A DNA stretch of 64,000 nucleotides from JAFGUB01 sp050305515 (GTDB lineage: Bacteria; Campylobacterota; Campylobacteria; Campylobacterales; Sulfurimonadaceae): the NCBI GenBank assembly GCA_050305515.1, contig JBNLFL010000025.1:62001-126000 (forward strand). The letters run 5' to 3'. This document shows, piece by piece, positions 60,325-64,000 of the stretch (positions within the stretch are counted from its first letter, which is position 1; each line of letters opens with the position of its first letter). A program made the position numbers and the translations under genes. A model generated the notes under the pieces. The model was given only the letters and a program-made list of their open reading frames with translations, did no database searches and was not told the DNA's origin.

Positions 60325-61667
60325 TGCGTGATACGATCGCCGCGATAGCTACCGCACACGGTATTGGCTCCATCGCCATTATCCGGCTCAGCGGTCCGGA
60401 TGCGCATCATATTGCCTGTACCCTTTCGCACCGCAGTGCACTGACACCGCGACACGCGACGCTCTCACCTCTTTATACTCCCGATGACACACTGATCGAT
60501 GAAGCGTTGCTGATCTATTTCAAAGCACCTCAGAGTTTCACTGCCGAAGACGTCGTTGAACTACAGTGTCACGGTGGTGTGATTGTTGCAACAACACTGC
60601 TTCAGGTCTGTCTTGAATTGGGAGCCCGTCTGGCCGAACCCGGAGAATTTAGCAAGCGGGCATTTCTCAATGGCCGTATCGATCTGAGCGAAGCGGAAGC
60701 GATCGCCCAGCTGATTGAAGCCAAAAGTGAAGATGCCGCACGTATTCTGGCCCGTCAAATGAAGGGAGAACTGCGTCAGTTTGTTGAATCGGTGCGGGAT
60801 GAGCTGCTGCATCTTCTGGCCTATTCCGAAGTGAGTATCGATTATGCGGAGGAAGATCTGCCCGAAGATCTGCTTGTTCAGATTCGCGCGCGTCTGGATG
60901 CTTTACATGTAAAGCTTTCTGCGACGCTTGATGCAAGCCGTTCCCGTGTGGGATTGATGCAGGGGTTTAAAGTTTCCCTCATCGGAAAACCCAACGTCGG
61001 GAAAAGCTCCCTGCTCAATGCTTTGCTCAATTACAACCGTGCCATTGTCAGCGAGATCGCTGGAACCACGCGCGATACCATTGAAGAGCAGGTGCGTATT
61101 GGAACGCATCTCATCCGTATTGTCGATACCGCCGGAATCCGGGAAGCGGGTGATGAGATCGAGCGCATCGGTATCGAGCGCACACTCTGCGCTGTCGAAG
61201 AGAGCGATATTGTCATTGCCATGTTTGACAGCTCCCGGCCGCTCGATGCCGAAGATGAAGCCATTTTGCAGCTTATTGCTCGTGAGGCGTCGCAACGAAC
61301 GTTTATCACCTTGCTGAATAAAAGCGATCTCCCCTGTCAGATTGCAGCTGAACGTTTTGCGGAGTATAGCCCGCTCTATCTGAGTGCCAAAAATGCGACA
61401 CAGCCTTTGATAGCAGCGCTGGAGAGCATTATGGATGCGACCAACTCCGGAGATGAAATGATGCTCATCTCCGCACGTCAAAATCGTGCCGTCGAGAAAA
61501 CGCTTTCAGAGATTGCATCTGCGCTGATCCCTCTGGAGGATCAGGAACTTGAACTCTTCTCCTTCCATCTCAACCGCGCCCTCTATGCCATTGCTTCGAT
61601 CACCCGTCCTTTTGAAAACGATGAAATGCTTGACAAGATGTTTGGCAGTTTCTGTCTGGGAAAATAG
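60324..61667 (+). CDS. mnmE: tRNA modification GTPase MnmE
   Basis: With MnmG it modifies wobble U34 of tRNAs. 447 residues from ATG 60324, which overlaps the jag stop (TGATG). The N-terminal formyl-THF domain is followed by a helical region and the G domain: GKPNVGKSSLLN, DTAGIREAGD, NKSDL; the C-terminal FCLGK supplies the catalytic Cys. One palindrome copy encodes LHVK at about residue 194. Confidence 0.96.
   Translation: MRDTIAAIATAHGIGSIAIIRLSGPDAHHIACTLSHRSALTPRHATLSPLYTPDDTLIDEALLIYFKAPQSFTAEDVVELQCHGGVIVATTLLQVCLELGARLAEPGEFSKRAFLNGRIDLSEAEAIAQLIEAKSEDAARILARQMKGELRQFVESVRDELLHLLAYSEVSIDYAEEDLPEDLLVQIRARLDALHVKLSATLDASRSRVGLMQGFKVSLIGKPNVGKSSLLNALLNYNRAIVSEIAGTTRDTIEEQVRIGTHLIRIVDTAGIREAGDEIERIGIERTLCAVEESDIVIAMFDSSRPLDAEDEAILQLIAREASQRTFITLLNKSDLPCQIAAERFAEYSPLYLSAKNATQPLIAALESIMDATNSGDEMMLISARQNRAVEKTLSEIASALIPLEDQELELFSFHLNRALYAIASITRPFENDEMLDKMFGSFCLGK
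60903..60912. repeat. TTACATGTAA copy 20
   Basis: Exact, within mnmE as LHVK; flanks extend it to a 16-bp palindrome (60900-60915). Confidence 0.9.
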
Positions 61668-62059
61668 TGCGTACGATTGCCATTGACCTTGGATTAAAAC
61701 GGATTGGTCTGGCCTATTCGCCCGATGGTGTCATGGTGACGCCGCTTCCAGCCATTGAACGGCGTAACCGGGATCAAGCAGCCCGTGATGTCGCGGCGCA
61801 GATTAAAGCATGGGATGCGCAGCAGGTTGTGATCGGCATTCCGATAGGCGGTTCAAGCGAGGATGAGATGCGCCGCCGTGTGGCACATTTCATGAATCTT
61901 GTCAATTTTGAGGGGCCGGTTCTGTATCAGGATGAGAGCGATTCGTCACTGGAAGCGGAAGCGCTGATGAAGGGCGCCATCGATTATCGGCGTGACGGGC
62001 GTATCGATTCGCTCTCGGCAATGATTATTTTACGCCGTTTTCTCGGTATTTTGTTTTAA
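61667..62059 (+). CDS. ruvX: Holliday junction resolvase-like protein RuvX/YqgF
   Basis: A 130-residue RNase H-fold protein starting at GTG 61667, overlapping the mnmE stop (TAGTG). It has AIDLGLKRIGLAYSPDG, VIGIPIGGSSEDE and QDESDSSLEAEAL. Homologues process pre-16S rRNA or resolve junctions. It is the last gene of the rpmH-to-ruvX run. Confidence 0.9.
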   Translation: MRTIAIDLGLKRIGLAYSPDGVMVTPLPAIERRNRDQAARDVAAQIKAWDAQQVVIGIPIGGSSEDEMRRRVAHFMNLVNFEGPVLYQDESDSSLEAEALMKGAIDYRRDGRIDSLSAMIILRRFLGILF

Positions 62060-62146
62060 ATGTTGATCAAAAGAGAGCCTGATACGCTTTGAATCTTGAG
62101 TGTGGCCGGCAGGTGAAATAGCAGACTCTCTTTTCATGAACATGAG

Positions 62147-62168
62147 CCAAAGGAGGTTCCTCCTTTGG
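62147..62168. terminator. Bidirectional hairpin between convergent ruvX and the 62181 gene
   Basis: CCAAAGGAGG-TT-CCTCCTTTGG is a perfect 10-bp palindromic stem (9 bp if GTTC forms the loop). No long T-tract follows on either strand. Confidence 0.55.
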
Positions 62169-62180
62169 TGCAGATCCGGC

Positions 62181-63377
62181 TTATGCCAGAACGTTTTTAA
62201 ACAGTACGATCATTCCCCATCCCATGTATACAAGACACCATGTAACAAGAATGTAGAGGGTAGCTTTACCCAGGTTGCGTGTCAGCGTATGGTTTTGTGC
62301 ATCAAAGACACCGTCGGTTTTAGCGACATTCCACGCCATAGTCGCGATAAAGGCAACGCCCACAAAACCGAGAGAGACAAAGGTTGAAAGAAACATGATA
62401 ACCGTTGGCCAATCGATATTCATCGGATAATCATAAATATCATAGCCGATGTCGATCATAATGCTGTACTTGATGTACTCTCTCACGGCGGAGATCAGCA
62501 GTGCCACAACAACCAAAACCGCTGTTGTGATATAGCTGTTACTGTTTTTCATCGCCAGTAGCAGCAGTACGACTACGCCGATAACTGTCGCGAGTGTCAA
62601 CGGAGCGAATAAGATATCTGCTTGCAGCATCCATAGTGCAAAAAGCACGGCACTGATGATAAGACCGATTGTGGCGAGCTTTGTACCGAGTGAAGCCGTA
62701 AAGGCAAGATACTCTTTGCTAAAGTCCTTACGGGTACTGAGAAACTGGCTGTAGTTTTGAAGGAAAATCCCCACTACCGGAATCGTAAGACTGACCATGA
62801 AGGCAAGTCGGATTATATCGATATGAAAATTGGTTCCTGAGGTATCGACAATACCATTTGGCGCATACCACTCCATCCACTGATTGGGTTGGATCGATTC
62901 GACGGCAAAGTTATGCATGATGACGCCTGCAAACACGAGAACCAGAAATGATACTGTTCCAACTAAAACATTTGATGAAGAACCTTTTTTATTGGCAGAG
63001 TAGTACCAGTAATACATCAAATAACCTACGATAAGCGTGTAGATAAATATAAATACCCAGATACCCGAGAGCGTATTGGTAACATACCAGTTGGGATCAT
63101 AGATGACCTGGGTGAAGAGCAGCGGAGCAACCCCGAGGACAATAAGTACCGACACACTGAATTTTCCCGTCTGGATCAGATGCGGTGTGAGAATTTTCCA
63201 GTTCCCGTCTGTTTTTTGCCGGGTGGCTCCAAAAAGCGACAGTCCCATACTTCCAAGAGCAAGCAGAACAAATGCGGCATGAAGTGCCCACGTCAGTACA
63301 TACAGTGCCTGAAATACGACGGGGTAAAAGGGTACACCCGCCGGATCACGTAATAAATTAAGTGTTGCGGCATCCAT
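62181..63377 (-). CDS. Polytopic membrane protein, probable partner of a c-type cytochrome
   Basis: 398 residues from ATG 63377, which overlaps the upstream stop (TAATG) and has a GGAG site; the longer frame to 63413 is not favoured. I see about 10-11 transmembrane helices. Conserved-looking histidines lie in helices (LTWALHAAFVLLALG, VIMHNFAVES, NFHIDIIRLAF), compatible with haem or quinone sites. The protein is not a recognisable oxidase subunit. Because it is coupled to a membrane cytochrome c gene, I infer a respiratory membrane complex. Confidence 0.6.
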   Translation of the reverse strand: MDAATLNLLRDPAGVPFYPVVFQALYVLTWALHAAFVLLALGSMGLSLFGATRQKTDGNWKILTPHLIQTGKFSVSVLIVLGVAPLLFTQVIYDPNWYVTNTLSGIWVFIFIYTLIVGYLMYYWYYSANKKGSSSNVLVGTVSFLVLVFAGVIMHNFAVESIQPNQWMEWYAPNGIVDTSGTNFHIDIIRLAFMVSLTIPVVGIFLQNYSQFLSTRKDFSKEYLAFTASLGTKLATIGLIISAVLFALWMLQADILFAPLTLATVIGVVVLLLLAMKNSNSYITTAVLVVVALLISAVREYIKYSIMIDIGYDIYDYPMNIDWPTVIMFLSTFVSLGFVGVAFIATMAWNVAKTDGVFDAQNHTLTRNLGKATLYILVTWCLVYMGWGMIVLFKNVLA

Positions 63378-64000
63378 TATCGGGCTCCTTGTTGATTTTG
63401 TGTAGCGATCCATGCTGCCATAGCGTCAAACTCATAATCGGGCAGTGCGATTTTCGGCATGTAGGGAATAGCTCCCGTTGCCAGTGATGTCTGCATGAAA
63501 TCTTTGATGGTCTGGGCATCCCATCCGGCAACTCTGGCCATGAGCGGTCTGAACTTTCCGTCAGGTTCAAGACTGTGACAGTTTGAACATGCCCGTTTGG
63601 TTAAAAGTTCTCCCACTTCAAGTTTATTCTCGGAAGTGATCGTTTGAAGTCTTTGAGGAACCCAGGGACTGGCATGCAGAAAACCGATTTCGGCAAGTTT
63701 ATCCACTTCGCCTTTGATGCCTTTACCCGGGACATCACGTGAAATGATCTGATTACTGTAGATATAGCGTCCGGCGACATACGGTTTACGAAGGCTTTCC
63801 CGCAATTTTTCGCCCGGCCAGAGTCCGACAATCAAAACAACAACGACCATGGCGGCGGCAAGGGGGCGGTTGATGAGACGCGGCATAAAAATAGCTACCG
63901 CAAAGTAGAGCGAGAAGGCAACCATGAGCCCGATACGTGTTGCCATGATATCCGGTAGATAGACCCCGAGCAGTATTTCCGCACTTTCAGGCAGTGTGCT
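63377..64000 (-). CDS. Membrane-anchored c-type cytochrome, 5' end outside window
   Basis: The frame stays open to the window edge, so the Met at 63946 is probably internal. Two transmembrane segments are visible (about MVAFSLYFAVAIFMP and AAAMVVVVLIVGLWPG), followed by a single haem motif CSNCH near residue 118 from 63946, and MP in AIPYMPKIAL as the likely Met ligand. The C-terminal cytochrome-c fold faces the periplasm. It is translationally coupled to the downstream polytopic protein. Confidence 0.75.
   Translation of the reverse strand, partial: STLPESAEILLGVYLPDIMATRIGLMVAFSLYFAVAIFMPRLINRPLAAAMVVVVLIVGLWPGEKLRESLRKPYVAGRYIYSNQIISRDVPGKGIKGEVDKLAEIGFLHASPWVPQRLQTITSENKLEVGELLTKRACSNCHSLEPDGKFRPLMARVAGWDAQTIKDFMQTSLATGAIPYMPKIALPDYEFDAMAAWIATQNQQGAR

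Noticed and set aside
1843..60912. TTACATGTAA as a simple transcription-factor operator
   Set aside because: Most copies are inside coding regions far from promoters and in all frames, so an ordinary operator does not fit; a few intergenic copies might still be bound.

Overview
The window is a dense, mostly syntenic stretch of a bacterial chromosome from the Campylobacterota (former Epsilonproteobacteria). Several gene neighbourhoods point there: cheY-prmA-ftsH-pssA, cheV-cheA(Y)-cheW, rpmH-rnpA-yidD-yidC-jag-mnmE without dnaA, an ArsRS-type two-component pair, a dimeric all-alpha dUTPase, and histidine kinases with the HQWRQPL H-box. Base composition is close to even, with AT-richer patches at 1-1.8 kb and 30.0-31.0 kb. 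The genus cannot be fixed from the sequence alone; a free-living, iron- and redox-active, motile member of the phylum fits best.

Layout. 0-1.8 kb: the 3' part of a secreted PQQ-type beta-propeller and a beta-helix gene remnant. 1.9-8.6 kb: ovothiol synthase OvoA, a diguanylate cyclase, a MalY/PatB-type PLP lyase (candidate OvoB), a Sir2 deacylase, a flavin-binding split-barrel protein and an easily missed 58-residue Cys protein. 8.6-21.7 kb: an unusual OB-like/helical/pseudo-receiver protein, dut, the LPS genes lpxL-waaC, hisH-hisA, cheY-prmA-ftsH-pssA, a membrane TPR protein and serS. 21.7-26.2 kb: rmuC, a Cache histidine kinase, its likely response regulator and a second CDP-alcohol phosphatidyltransferase. 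26.2-30.0 kb: a porin-feoA-feoB cluster with three Fur-box-like sites. 30.0-31.0 kb: a low-GC patch with one secreted hypothetical. 31.0-39.9 kb: arsRS, a chemoreceptor, surE, tcdA, a broken receiver gene, a monohaem cytochrome, an EAL-CZB protein, greA, argC and lpxH. 39.9-45.1 kb: cheV-cheA-cheW and pepP. 45.1-52.2 kb: hypotheticals, clpB with a HAIR-type operator, a J-domain protein, a CheX fusion and a secreted protein. 52.3-57.0 kb: tetrahaem cytochrome, small exported protein, DUF3373 outer-membrane protein and a GGDEF-EAL protein. 57.1-62.1 kb: rpmH to ruvX. 62.2-64 kb: a polytopic membrane protein and a membrane-anchored c-type cytochrome that runs off the window.

The strongest signal not explained by genes is the 10-bp palindrome TTACATGTAA. 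I count 20 exact copies plus 6 one-mismatch copies that keep the TACATGTA core in 64 kb, where about 0.06 exact copies would be expected by chance. The copies lie in genes in all three reading frames and in intergenic gaps. They form two stop codons, possibly one start codon, and a 13-bp hairpin straddling the clpB stop codon. This resembles the genome-wide HIP1 palindrome of cyanobacteria more than an operator.

A second pattern is a sigma70-like -10 box placed only 5-7 nt before the start codon at eight genes (ovoA, the 58-residue protein, the 8654 gene, waaC, rmuC, arsR, pepP, the tetrahaem cytochrome). This predicts leaderless mRNAs and decides several start codons. No CRISPR array, tRNA, rRNA, insertion sequence or prophage was seen.
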